From: Phascolarctos cinereus
Taxonomy: Eukaryota; Chordata; Mammalia; Diprotodontia; Phascolarctidae
Length of the DNA stretch: 64,000 bases
Reading direction: 5' to 3'
Assembly (NCBI RefSeq): GCF_002099425.1
Contig: NW_018343973.1
Coordinates: 2,112,501 to 2,176,500 of the forward strand
The notes beneath the pieces were generated by a model, which saw nothing but the letters and a program-made list of their open reading frames with translations, was not told the origin of the DNA and did no database searches. Position 1 is the first letter of the stretch. Each line of letters begins with the position of its first letter. The translations under genes and the position numbers were made by a program. Of this stretch, positions 22,131-33,067 are shown in pieces.

Positions 22131-22556
22131 ACTGGTTATTTAGATTTGCAGATATTACTCAACTTATAGGAAAGGTTGATAAGGGATTTCTTTGTTGAGT
22201 TCAATTTAATGATGTTTTCCAGCAGGATATCCAGACTCTGGAACATTTGATAAACACCCAAACAGAATATAGACATACCCATTGTCTCTTGATTAAAATG
22301 AGGAAAGCCAACCTAAGATTAGGCCTCAATACTTCCCCTTTCTTCCCATATGTATAATTGGAAAATTTATGCTATAGTGAGCAGTCCAGATCAGCTAAGT
22401 TAATTAAAAAAAAACAACTTATGGGAGCTATCCTGACTCCCCTCATGCTTGGCAAATAAGTAGTCTAGCTTTTCCCTCTCCTTCCCCTCAATACTAGATG
22501 AACTGACAAGAGAGGTAGGCTACCCCAACATCAAATTGGCCCTTGGAGTAGATTAG
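22131..22556. other. No gene or recognised repeat
   Basis: AT-rich and unassigned. Confidence 0.4.
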
Positions 22557-22790
22557 AAGGGCACTAAGTGGTACAAAGGATAGAGGGGGCCTGAAGTCCA
22601 GAAGACCTGAGTCCAAATGTGACATCAGACACTGGCTGTATGAACCTGGGCAAATCACTTCATCCTGTTTTCCTTAGTTTCCTCATCTGTAAAATGAGCT
22701 GGAGAAGGAAATAGCAAACTACTCTAGCATTTTGCCGAGAAACCTCAAATGGACTCACAGAATCAGACACGACTGAAATGGCCGAAAAAG
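22557..22790 (+). mobile_element. CORE-SINE with BovB/RTE-like tail
   Basis: It has a MIR-like head, then 'gagctggagaaggaaatagc' and 'cagacacgactgaaatgg', the BovB-type tail. It is complete to within a few bases. Confidence 0.88.
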
Positions 22791-23699
22791 TGGATTAGAA
22801 AATATCCCCTCACTATCCAGTAAAAGATCCAGTCTTCTCCAGTAAAAGATCCAGCCTTCTCCACTAAACCCTCAGTATGTCAAATCCCTCTTGGTAGAGC
22901 CCCACATACCTTAGGGAGTATTGTCTTTTGTTTGTTTGTTTTTAAGTGAGACAATTTGATTTAAGTGAGTTAGGATGGCTCATCTGGAATTATTTGATTT
23001 TTAAATCTGATCTGAACTGCTTGCCCCAGGATCACTCATACAACGTGGAAAGATACCGGTGGTGGTGGTGGTGGTGGTGCTGACTACATGACGTCCAATC
23101 CATGCCAAGTGACAAGGTAACTTCCATGCTCATTTCCTCCTGCCAAACTTCTCCCTTCTTACATATTATTAATAGTGGAAGCTTGTGAGACTACCCAGGC
23201 AATATGTAGGTAGAAGAGGAAGCAGTATTTCTTCACGGGATTTTTTTTCTTACTGTAGTTAACAAAAGATAAGGATACTCTTTCTGAAAATATTGCTTTG
23301 GAGAGTTAGGATACTGTGGACTGTAGGATTTTCTTTGTGAAACAGGGATATCCTTCTTGTCTCCAAACCCTCTAAGATGCCACTTGTTTTCTTTTTTGGA
23401 CTCCCACAGTGGAGAATTATTTCCTTGGATTCCAAAGAGGCTTTTAAAGTGCACTTTAAGGGTGCATTGGGAAAACAGTGTCTTGCTGCTGAGGGCTTTG
23501 GGGTGTGGGGTGTGGGGAGAGGAGGTGAGGAAGGCGGGAGTGGTGGAACGAGGATGTCGAACCTTCAGAAAACAGCCAGTTCCTGACTCCCACCACGCAC
23601 ATTTCAGAGATACACTAATACAGATAAAATTCACCCGTAGGCCAACCCAACACTTGGCTGGCTCAGACTGCGTGAGAACCCAGAGTGGCATTTCACTGG
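22791..23699. other. Upstream flank of the RAB31 promoter
   Basis: It holds a direct duplication of 'ccagtaaaagatccag' at about 22820-22855 and a (GGT)n at 23058-23079. No exon is evident. The GC content rises from about 23500. Confidence 0.45.
23058..23079 (+). repeat. (GGT)n microsatellite
   Basis: Seven GGT units. Confidence 0.95.
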
Positions 23700-24156
23700 G
23701 GTTGAGTTAGGTTGTCGAGATTTGGGGCAGCGGGGGACGAGGAGTCTAGGGGATTTGGACTGCAACCTTGTTTTGAGTTAGGGGTGTCACGTATAGCAAC
23801 GGAGGTGTGTCTGCTTCGGGTGCTGAGTGAACCCCAGAGGGCGTCTCGGCTGATTTCTGGGCTAGTAAGCTCGTTAGAGTTTAGGGTCCGAGAGCTGGTA
23901 GACCCGAAGCCTCGGAGAGAAGATGTGCATTGTAGGCATGTGATCGGCCGCGGAGGCTGCTGTGGAGGCTGTGGTAGTGGTGGTGGCGGCGCTGGGGCTG
24001 GGGCTGCCCAGAAATAGCAGCAGCTGGTTTCCGCTCCCTGGTTGGCTAAGAGAGAAAGACAGAGAGAGAGAGAGAAAGAGAGAGCCCGACCAGTAGAGAG
24101 GAGCCGGCGGCGGCGGCGTTGGCTGCGCGGGACACCCGGGGGACTCCTCCCGGAGA

Positions 24157-24195
24157 ATGCAATCCCCCTGCCCTGCCCCAGCCCCAAGCAGATGA
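24157..24195 (+). CDS. 12-codon uORF overlapping the RAB31 start
   Basis: ATG at 24157 (A at -3, C at +4) opens MQSPCPAPAPSR and stops at TGA 24193-24195. That stop lies inside the ATGATG of RAB31 (24192-24197), in another frame. Such an overlap allows termination-reinitiation, and its use is an inference. Confidence 0.55.
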   Translation: MQSPCPAPAPSR

Positions 24196-24230
24196 TGGCG
24201 ATACGGGAGCTGAAAGTGTGTCTTCTCGGG
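24192..24230 (+). CDS. RAB31: RAB31 coding exon 1 (Rab22B GTPase, N-terminus)
   Basis: Thirteen codons give MMAIRELKVCLLG, which matches the N-terminus of RAB31. The paralogue RAB22A begins MALRELKVCLLG, so the MMAI start separates them. The exon stops after the first glycine of the P-loop (GDTGVGKS in the family) at a GTGAGT donor, intron phase 0. By family knowledge RAB31 is a prenylated small GTPase of the Rab5 group acting in trans-Golgi/endosome trafficking. The first ATG has a weak context (C at -3). The second ATG has A at -3 and G at +4 and may be preferred. An in-frame TAG lies upstream at 24015. The rest of the gene, including the switch regions and the C-terminal CC motif, lies beyond the window. 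Confidence 0.88.
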
Positions 24231-24236
24231 GTGAGT
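24231..24236 (+). promoter_or_regulatory. RAB31: RAB31 exon 1 splice donor
   Basis: GTGAGT follows CTCGGG exactly where the Rab5-subfamily P-loop would be split, and it matches the consensus at all six intronic positions. Confidence 0.88.
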
Positions 24237-24700
24237 CCTGGCGCCAGCGGCTCTTGCCAGGGGAGACTAGCTAAAGGGACCGGCTTTTTCCAGCCAAGAG
24301 GGGGCGGCCGTGGCCTCGAGACCCCCTCCGCTATCCCGGAGAGGGGGGATGCTTCCGCAGGCGCCCCCCCAGCCCCCTGTAAGCCGGGGGGCCTAGACTG
24401 CCTTCTGGCCTTCGTCACCTCCGCCCCCTCCCCCCCGCCCCAGCTGGGGTCCCGGGACGAAGCTGGCCCAGGGAGCTTTCTTGGCTTGGTGCCTGCCTCT
24501 TTTGGCTATCTTCGCCGGACTGGCTTCCTGTAACTGGGCTGCCCTGGGACTGGAGGGGTCTCCTCGGGGAATAGTGCCCCCGGAGCCGCTCTCCATCAGC
24601 CAGCGAGGGTACCGGGGAGTCCCGTTTCCATCTTTGGAGAGCTTTTCCCTCCACCTCCTTACTCCTAGCCTTGTTGGAGGGGCTTTCTTCATTGCCTTTG

Positions 24701-24961
24701 ATAATTTCCTTCCGGCTGAAAGTAAATTAGTTTTCAGAGTAGCCTGAAATTCTCTTTCATCCCATTGGGAATGATTTCGTTTATTTATTTACTTAAAAAA
24801 ACAACAACAACTCAGGTTAAGATATCCATTAGTGTTTTTAAACTCAGAGTACGGTAGTGGTTGGGAGGGTGGATAAAGAAAGTATGTGGTTGGTCTGGAA
24901 GCCTTTTGTGTCGTGGATAAAACAGCAGGCTAAGAAAGGCTTCGTCCTCCCCCCTCCTACA

Positions 24962-25011
<50 letters not shown>

Positions 25012-26019
25012 TCTACTACTTCCCCTCTTTCTCAAATCTTATTTCTTAGCATAAAGAAGAACTCTGTTTAAGCTGCCAAGGACGGAAAAGCCAGTGGAGT
25101 GGCTGGCCTGTATCATTCACAAGGAGGGCCAGCTCCGAAAGTTCCAACGGGACATTCGCCCGGAGTTCAGGATCTAGGGCTTTTCTGTTTGATCTCATCC
25201 CACCTCGGCACCCGTCCCTGCTCCCTACCTCAGAGATGGTTCTTTAAAAAGGACAGTGTCCTGGCAACCCCCCCACCCCCGCCCCCAGCAAAGATGCGGC
25301 AGCTTTTGACATCTGTGGACTCTTGCTAGCTGGGTCCAACTAATCTCCAAGAAAACTGCCTCCCTCCACCACCAAAAGCAGCAAAAGGGAACACTCATTC
25401 TTGTTAGCCTCAAAGAAATGTTAACTATGAGCTGTCAGTAGATTTCCAAGAAGTGAATAAGAGGAAATGATCTTTTAAGTCTCTATCCACCCTGTGGCTT
25501 TTGTAGGGAGAACATTAGGATAGACTTGTGTTTACAAAACTGTAGTGCCCTCCAGATTGTGTTTTGAGGAGGGTTCTGAAATCTCTGGCTGGATTGTATG
25601 GCTTAGCTTACTTAGCCTTCTCTTCTCATATAACCTTTGTCATATCCTCAGTAAAGACCCCCTCAGTCTCTTTCACCCAATTGTGCAAAGTTAAATGTTT
25701 GTGTGTTATTCTAGTCCATCTCCAGTGGCTTTTATCAGAATGCACATTGGTAGGTTCTTTTTTTCCTCAGCCTTATGCCAGAGATTCTAATATTGTCCAG
25801 ACATAAATTCCAGGAATTTTACGTCTCCTTTTGAGGGATCATTTCAGTTTCAGAAAGGCTATCAAGGACCTAGAAGGAATGTGGTACCTTAAGTAGTTGA
25901 AAGTATTGGAAGCATACTTAGGTTATATGACTAGGGCTGGTTGTAGGGAAAGCTATGAAGAAGGCCAAGTTTTCACTGCTCTGTTTTGTGACTCCCCTTT
26001 GACAAAGGATTTAGACAAA
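24701..26019. other. Intronic, no recognised element
   Basis: The only feature is the (AC)n at 24960. The open frames here are short and in repeats or GC-rich sequence. Confidence 0.45.
24960..25009 (+). repeat. (AC)n microsatellite
   Basis: About 25 AC units with one TAC interruption near the left end. Confidence 0.97.
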
Positions 26020-26215
26020 GGATTGTAGGATTTTAGAACAGGAAGATATCTTAGACAGAATTTAATCTAATCCTTTCATTTTACAGAGAGGGAAACAGGC
26101 CTCAAGAGATAAAATGACTTGTCTGAAATTAAATAGGTAGTGGCAGAGTCTAGATTTGAATCCAGGTCTTCTGATTTAAATCTAATGCTTTTTCCAGTTC
26201 ACTAGGTAACTCTGT
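26020..26215 (-). mobile_element. MIR SINE
   Basis: 'cattttacagagagggaaac', 'gacttgtctgaaattaaat' and 'gaatccaggtcttctgattt' are the antisense MIR core and head. Confidence 0.75.
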
Positions 26216-26380
26216 CCTCTGAAGGAACCCTAGAATAAATCTAGTTTCTTCCTCACATAAAAGCCATTCAAGTATTTTATACCCATCATGCTCCTACTCA
26301 GTCTTATTCTCCAGTATAAACATTTCCATCTCAACTGTTGCTTATATAACATGATTTCCAAACCCCTTCCCCTTTTATCT

Positions 26381-26626
26381 TGTTGTTCAGTTGTGTCTGA
26401 CTCTTCGTGACCCTATTTGGAGTTTTCTTGGCAAAGATACTGGAGTGGTTTGCCATTTCCTTCTCCAGCTGATTTTACAGATGAAGAAACTGAGGCAAAC
26501 AGGATTAAGTGACTTGCTTGGGGTCATACAGCTAGTAAGTGTTTGAGGCCAGATCTGAACTTGGGAGGATGAGTCTTCCTGACTCCAGACCCAGTGCTTT
26601 GTCCACTGTGCCACCTACCTGCCCCA
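26381..26626 (-). mobile_element. CORE-SINE with BovB/RTE-like tail
   Basis: It begins with (TTG)n and 'gttgtgtctgactcttcg' and ends 'ccacctacctgcccc'. It is a complete copy on the minus strand, about 246 bp. Confidence 0.9.
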
Positions 26627-26685
26627 TCTGCCCTTAGTCACCCTCTTTTAGATACTGTCTGCTTCAGGTGTCCTTAATTTGTCTA

Positions 26686-26905
26686 TGCAGACTCCCAAAG
26701 GGTATGCGGATAGATTTGGAGTGGGGGGAGGTCAATGAACTTGGATAGAAGAAAATGTCTTTATTTTCATTAACCTTTAACTGGAATATAGCATTCCTTC
26801 AATTATGAATTTTAAAATTTCATTAATTTGAGGAATCTATAAGTTTCACCAAACAGCCAAAGGGGTCCATGACTCACAGAAAAGTCAGTAACTCCTGCTC
26901 TGGTT
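26686..26905 (-). mobile_element. hAT-type DNA transposon remnant
   Basis: The minus strand reads 'gtcatggacccctttggc', 'cataattgaagga', 'gttaatgaaaataaagac' and ends in purine-poor 'gacctcccccc'. I recall this order from a mammal-wide non-autonomous hAT (Charlie-like) element. No transposase is present. Confidence 0.55.
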
Positions 26906-26999
26906 AGATAATGGTTCCCTGAAAGTATGATGCCCAGAACTGTGTATAAAGTACTCACAGAATTATAGATCCTCTTGGGGTTAATAGTTTTTTATGTCC

Positions 27000-27175
27000 C
27001 AAAGGATCTAGTTCTCTACTGCTAATTAGAAGACTTGAGTACTATTCTTCTCTTGTGTGATATTGTTGCTTATCTATAAAATGGAGATAATAATACCTTA
27101 CCTGTAGAGAGCTGGACTAGGAAATCTTTTGAGATCCTTTCCAGTATTACAATCCATAGTTCTATCACTTGCAAA
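27000..27175 (+). mobile_element. MIR SINE, old copy
   Basis: 'aaaatggagataataatacc' and 'gctggactaggaaatc' fit the 3' part of a MIR variant. The head is poorly preserved. Confidence 0.5.
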
Positions 27176-27794
27176 CCTATGATTCTAAGATGATTTTTAG
27201 TTAATCTGAGAATTAATGTGTGTAATGGGAGTTCAATTTTGATGTTTCATCAGGATGTGGAAATAATCCTGGGCTCCTGAAGGATATGCCAGTGAAGTGT
27301 AAACTTTGGTGAGTTTTACTATACTGGAAAGGCTGGCTTCTAATGCAATTGAGTTTGCTTTCCAAGGACAGGCTGAGCTAAGGATGGAAAGGCACATTGC
27401 CAGTATGCTGGCCATTCATTAAATGATGGATTCTTTAGTCATGGTAAACCAAGAAACAAAAGAAAAGTGCAAATTGGCCCTCTGTCAATCCTCATTGTCC
27501 TTTATCAGCTTCTGTAGTCAAAATGACAGGGTAACAGAGAGCAGATAGTACCAAGGATTACATAGTTTACAGAGTTTTTCTAAACCTTAATTGTTGATCC
27601 TTTAAATGTGAGGTCCTTGCCCTAAGATCTCAGTCAATAGACTACTGAAGAAACTCAGTTATAGCAATATTGATATTTCCCCCTGTATATGAAACTAGAA
27701 GACAAGGAGGAAGACAACCAAATATAAGGATGGCTCATAGGTTAAATGTTTGTAGAGGCAAATAAAGGAGTAGGTTTTGTTGTGTTCTCAAAGT
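27176..27794. other. Intronic, no recognised element
   Basis: No repeat or exon is assigned. Confidence 0.4.
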
Positions 27795-28106
27795 CATCAA
27801 GAAGGAGGAAGTTTGTTTTACTTGACTATGCATATTTCTTAAAAGAAATTGGCTTTTTCTTTTTTCTCCAATGTAGTGAGGAGTGGGAAGAAGAAAAAAT
27901 ATATTTCTGTTAATTAAAAAAAATTTAAATAATAAAAAGAAATTGGGGGTGATACAGGTGTGGAATATTGCAAGTACTTTCAGATGAGGTCACTTGTTAG
28001 TTATGCTCAATTGTTTTACTTTATTACAAGAGAACTATCCTGGGGGAGGGAAAGCTGTGAATGTTTGTAATATAAAAAGAAAACACATCAATAAAACTTA
28101 AACAAA
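27795..28106 (+). mobile_element. Two adjacent L1-like 3' ends
   Basis: One piece ends in 'ttaattaaaaaaaatttaaa' near 27950. The second has 'gggggagggaaagctgtgaa' and ends in an A-rich tail near 28106. Both look like L1 3' UTR ends. Confidence 0.45.
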
Positions 28107-28292
28107 AGGATTTGCAAAGCATTTTATAACAACCTCACAAGGTAGATATTATAGGTGTTTTTGTTCCCATTTTTCAGATGAGGAAACTTGAGCTTAGAAA
28201 GGTTAATGACTTGCTCTTTGACATGAGTCTAGTAAGTGATATAAACCCAGGTCTTCCTGACCTCACAATCCAACATGCTGTCTCTACAATGT
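28107..28292 (-). mobile_element. MIR SINE
   Basis: 'tttgcaaagcattttata', 'tttcagatgaggaaactt' and 'acccaggtcttcctgacc' are the antisense tail, core and head. Confidence 0.75.
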
Positions 28293-28972
28293 ATCATGTG
28301 CAGAAAGAAATATAGAAGAAATCATAAATACTGGAAAAGGAGGAAAGATGGTCATGTGGCAAGAGAGTATGGTAATGGTTGGATAGTCATTGTGCTACAT
28401 TGGTACACACATAATGTCAGGAAATTTAAGAGGAGGTCTCTCTGAATGGTGGGTAGAGCCTACCTGTAGGATTTATGGATGGATTACGATCTCTTCTATT
28501 GAGATTATCCACACTGATGAGATCATAAATGCATTGAAATAGTGAATAATGGAAGGGAATTAAAGGAGATTCCCAGGTGTCATTCTCTTTTTCCAAGTAA
28601 CACATTTTATGGCCTCCTGGAGACAATGTCTTTCCTTTGTAATCTAGTTCATTGGAGGGACTCCAGTGGAAAGTGAAGGGCAGTCTCTGAGAAATTTTTT
28701 CCAAGGTGGAGCCTTGTAACACCTCTTTAATCATCCCGCTTGGATGGCTGCCTACTCCTCCTGCTCCAGGTTGGGCTGACCGTAAGTGTTATTATACCTT
28801 TCTACTTTATTTAGACTGAGGACAGATATTATTAACCTAGTACTTATTTGTTCAACATCATTCTGTGGTCTTGTAGTCTTGAAGCCTCTTCTAGGCACAT
28901 GTCTCAGGTTCAAAGGTTTAGAACTGAAAGGCCATTTAGCCAACAGTTTTTACAAATTTTATTTATTTGTTT
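28293..28972. other. Intronic, no recognised element
   Basis: Two overlapping minus-strand frames (28426-28734 and 28752-28943) show no domain. An unidentified repeat or LTR is possible. Confidence 0.4.
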
Positions 28973-29112
28973 TTTGGTGAGGCAGTTGGGGTTAAGTGAC
29001 TTGCCCAGGGTCACACAGCTAGTAAGTGTTATGTGTCTGAGGCCAGATTTGAACTTAGGTCCTCCTGACTTCATGGCCGATGCTCTATCCACCACACCAC
29101 CTAGCTGCCCCT
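28973..29112 (-). mobile_element. A-tailed SINE
   Basis: This is a complete short SINE in minus orientation ('gttggggttaagtgacttgc' to 'ccacctagctgcccc'). Confidence 0.9.
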
Positions 29113-29714
29113 ATTTTTTTTTTATTTTTAAAGTACATTTTCTTGATGGTTTTTGTCTTTACATTACAATAATTTCCTTTTACTTCTCCAGATAGAATCA
29201 CTACTTGGGATTCAATGACAGTGATAAAAACAAACAAACAAACTTCAAAAAAACAATTAAGCAAAAACATCTCAAAGGAAAACCTATTATTTTTTCCCTT
29301 TCCCTTCTGTCACACCTCTCTGCCATGAGAAAGGAGGTATGTTTCATTATCTTTTCTCTGGAACTTTCAGTGTTTTTTTCCATTATTCATAGTCCATCTT
29401 TCTTTTTAGTGATATTTTAATTTATATTATTGTAGTCATTGTGTATGTTTTTGTTGGTTCTGCTCAGTTTTCTCTGTATTAATATAAATCTTCTGAGGTT
29501 TCTCTGAATTTCTTATATTCTTCATTGTTTACTATACAATAATATTACACTACATTCATTTACCATGGCAGGTTTTTTTTTTTATCCATTTCCTAATCAG
29601 TGGTCACTCACTTTGTTTATAGATCTTTGCTGTCACAAAGAGTGCTACTATAGGCATTTTGTTGTCTCCTGGACATTTGTTTCTGTCTTTATATAATATA
29701 AATGCATATATATG

Positions 29715-29780
<66 letters not shown>

Positions 29781-29940
29781 TATATATATTCTGTTTCTGT
29801 CTTTGGCTTAGCATGCCTGGCACATAGTATGCTTGCTTATCAATGAAGTCTACTTTCTCAGTGTGTATGCTCAGAAATGAGATTGATGGTCAAAGAATAT
29901 AAACAGCATAATCACTTTTTTAGTGCCTTAAGGTTGACAA
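29113..29940 (-). mobile_element. L1 3' end, diverged
   Basis: The layout is the antisense of the L1 3' UTR and ORF2 terminus ('ggttctgctcagttttctc', 'accatggcaggt', 'gtggtcactcactttg'). It includes a (TA)n(AC)n tract at 29695-29790. Confidence 0.55.
29695..29790 (+). repeat. (TA)n(AC)n(TA)n compound microsatellite
   Basis: An AC core of about 22 units is flanked on both sides by TA-rich repeats. Confidence 0.95.
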
Positions 29941-30099
29941 AGTGCTTCACATTTTTTAAAAATTCTGAATTTTAGCACCAAAAAAGGATCATTTCCATAC
30001 ACATAGCAGGAAATAAAAAGGGGATCCTCTATTCATCTGTGAATCTCCGTTTTATATCACTTGTTATACACACATATATGAGTTCTACACATTATTTTC

Positions 30100-30212
30100 T
30101 TTTTCTTTGCTTTTTTTTTTTTGATGAGGCATTCAGGGTTAAGTGACTTGCCCAGCATCACACAGCTAGTAAATGTCAAGGGTCTGAGGTTGAATTTGAA
30201 CTCAGGTCCTCA
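30100..30212 (-). mobile_element. 5'-truncated SINE with perfect target duplication
   Basis: A minus-oriented short SINE lacks its head. The 15-bp repeat 'ctacacattattttc' occurs directly at both sides (30085-30099 and 30213-30227). The T-rich left end is the A tail. The truncation therefore arose at insertion. Confidence 0.92.
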
Positions 30213-30269
30213 CTACACATTATTTTCCAAAGTACTACTTGTCTGTGCTTCCTCCTGAAATTCCTTCTG

Positions 30270-30765
30270 TTCTCTTCTGTACATTTTAAAGATCATTTTA
30301 GTGGGCCTCTTTTTTTGGCATTAGTATTGCTAACTTCTTGCCAAATCTCTTCCCACTCCCAATTAACTGAGAAAATATAGGAAAAAATTCCTTATGACAA
30401 ATAAACACAGTTAATCAAAATGAATCTGTAATGTGGCCATGTGCAAAAATATATGCTACTTTCTGTACCTTGTGGCTTTCACCTTTTTCTTAGGAGGGAA
30501 ATAACATGCTTCATCATAGGTCTTCTGGATGGTCACTACATTGATTGGATTTCTTGAGGCTTTCAAAATCATTAAAAAAAGTCAATGTTGCAGTTCTTAA
30601 ATAAATTGTTCTCCTGGTTCTGCTTCTTCACCGTCAGTTCATGCCACCGAGGTCTCTGAAATCATCTCTCTTTCATCATTTGTCAACAGTGCAGCAATGT
30701 TCAGTTACATTGGAGTACCACAGTTTGTTCAGCCTATCCCAGCTGTGTAAAGTCTATCCAAAACA
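30270..30765 (-). mobile_element. L1 3' end, diverged
   Basis: 'ttctcctggttctgcttctt', 'gaggtctctgaaatcatc' and 'cattggagtaccacagtt' are antisense of the L1 ORF2 end and 3' UTR. Confidence 0.6.
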
Positions 30766-32613
30766 CCCTTCTGAATCTTGACTTCTCTCCTCATCAGAAA
30801 GCTCATTTTGCTTGCTGATATTTCATCATTAGTATTCTCCTCCCTCATAATGACTTTCGTTTCCCCTATCTCTACTTTTTCCCTGTTGAGTTGGATGTTT
30901 TTCTACATCAAATTTTTGTGTTCATTTGTTCAGGTCTCCTTTGCCATTTTAGACAAGAATGAGCTTCACCTAATACGCATTCCTCCCACACTTGTATACT
31001 CTTCTCACACTTTCCAATTATGAGAAAGAATACTCCTTTCTCTTTGATAACAGTAGAGTTCTCCTATTTCCCCTCTTCAACCTTTTCCTGTAGACTTCCT
31101 CCAATTCCCCCTTTTTAGATCCTCAAAATAGAATTATTCCTCCTGGACCTCTTGGTTTTTTCTTATTCAATTCTCTCAGTATACTTTGATATCATTGAGG
31201 TTCTCAAGGAACTCTTGTTTTTATCCCCATATTGAAGTGTTAGCTCTAGAATAGATCATCTGCCAGCTCCCTTTCAATTGCTCAAATAAATTTAGCTTTC
31301 TAAGATTTTTCTTGATCCTCATGTTTGTATTTCATAGTTACTACCCAGCTCTTGTCTTTTCCACAGGGATGCTTGAAAAGTCCTTTATTCTATTAAAGAT
31401 ATATTTTTTCCATGTAGAATTATGTGCAACTTTGCAGGGTAAGTTATTTTGATTGTAAGCCTATATCTTTTGTCTTTAGTAATCTCTTATTGTTTATAGT
31501 AGAAGCTTCTAACACATGTGTGATACTGACTATAGTCTTTAGATACTTGAACTGCTTCCATCTAGCTACTGGCAATATTATTTTTTTTTGATTAACATGA
31601 ATACTCTTGATTTTGGCTCTGACATGCCTAGTGCTTTTCCTTTTGGGTTTCCTTTTGGGAGATAATTTACAGATTCTACCTATCTTTATTTGGCCCCTCA
31701 CTTCTAACAGTTCTAGTCAGTTATCACTGATGATTTCCTGAAATATAATGATATCCAGGCTTTTTTTAAAATCATGTTTTCTTTTGGGAAGACTAGTGAT
31801 TCTTAAATTATTTCTCCTTGACCTATTTTCTAGCTCATTTGTTTTTGATATCAAGTGTTTTACATCTTCACCTATTTTTTCAGTCTTTTAATTTTGTTTC
31901 AATATTTCTTGCTGTTTCATAGAGTCATGAGACATGATTTCTGTTTGAACTATTCTGGTTTTCTGGGATGCCATTTCTTGAGTAAAGTTTACCATGTACT
32001 CTTCTAAGCTATTTATTTTCCGTCCAGTTCTTTCCTCAAGAGCTTTTATTTCACTTTTTTTAGCTCTTGCTTCATTTTTTCTTAATATTCATATAAGTTT
32101 TATAGAAAGCCTATTTTTTCTTTGATTTTTTTGCAGTAGTTATGGATCTCTCTGTTGGAGATCTTTAGATTTATAATTTTTTAAAAAACTACTAATTGGT
32201 GTTTTCTTTAATTTACTCATCTCTCCAGCTTTAGTTCCTGAATTGGGGCTTTGTTCTAGAGCCATACCTAATCTCCTGCTATGCTTTTGCTATTGGTATT
32301 GCCTGGAGGAGTCCGGCCCTACTTGGTTTCACCTTCAGTCATCTTGGTTCTTGGCACCAATCTCTATCCTAACATTAGTCCCAGCTGGGTCTTTGAAGTT
32401 CAAAATACTACACCTTCAGTGTCCTGTCTGGATTCTCAAGACATAGTACTAGGGACTTCAGCATCCTTGGGCCTGGGGTGTCCTGGTTTAAGCCCTGCTG
32501 TTTGTCCTTACTGCTGGTTGCTGTCAGTTGCTGGCACTTCCAAGGTCTCCACCCTAAAGCTTTCTGACCACCCTTGGTCTTTTTCAGCTAAGACCATTAG
32601 TATTGCTGCTGTG

Positions 32614-32901
32614 CGGCAAGGTGGCACAGAGGTTGGAGTGCTCTCACAAAGACCTGAATTCAAATCTGTCCTCCGTACTTAGGGATATGACCATGGACAA
32701 GTCACTTAATGTATGTCTGTCTCAGTTACCTCAATTGTAAAATGGGGATTAATATTACACCTACCTCCTAGGGTTGACTGGAGGGTCAAATGAGATAGTA
32801 TTTGTAAAGTGCTTAGCACAGGGCCTGACACAGGTAGTATGGAAAATGTTTATTCCTTTCCCCTTCTTTTATTCATAGTTTCTGGCAAACAATAGGTGCT
32901 T
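32614..32901 (+). mobile_element. MIR SINE inside the old HAL1
   Basis: 'caaggtggcacagaggttgg', 'aattgtaaaatggggatt', 'gggttgactggagggtcaa' and 'gtaaagtgcttagcacaggg' give the full MIR order from head to tail. Confidence 0.8.
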
Positions 32902-32915
32902 AATAAATGGTTGCT

Positions 32916-33067
32916 GCCAGGGGCACCTAGGTGGCCCAGTGGATAGAGCACCAGCCCTGAAGTCAGGAGGACCTGAGTTCAAATCCGGTCTCAGACCAGA
33001 CACTTGACACTAGCTATGTGACCATGGGCAAGTCACTTAACACCAATTGCCTAAAAAAACCAAAAAA
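32916..33067 (+). mobile_element. A-tailed SINE with perfect target duplication
   Basis: The 14-bp repeat 'aataaatggttgct' flanks it (32902-32915 and 33068-33081). The head, 'ggcacctaggtggcccagtg', lies just inside. It inserted in the terminal 'taataaatg' of the older repeat. Confidence 0.93.

Larger units (their letters stand above)
23700..24700 (+). promoter_or_regulatory. RAB31: CpG-rich promoter region of RAB31
   Basis: CpG dinucleotides are dense here and sparse in the rest of the window. The stretch includes GC-box-like runs (about 24300 and 24425-24447), a CGG run (24107-24117) and a GA-rich tract (24057-24083) that would be in the 5' UTR. No TATA box is clear. The region straddles the RAB31 start codon, as expected for a broadly expressed Rab gene. 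The transcription start is inferred to lie near 23950-24090. Confidence 0.8.

Noticed and set aside
23693-24418. 241-residue open frame on the minus strand through the CpG island
   Set aside because: It overlaps the RAB31 first exon and is Pro/Arg/Ser-rich, as any open frame in GC-rich DNA. No domain and no splice context. A divergent non-coding transcript is possible but not shown.
24042-24533. 163-residue open frame taken as a gene
   Set aside because: It starts on TTG and reads through the RAB31 splice donor into the intron. Only 24192-24230 is supported as coding.
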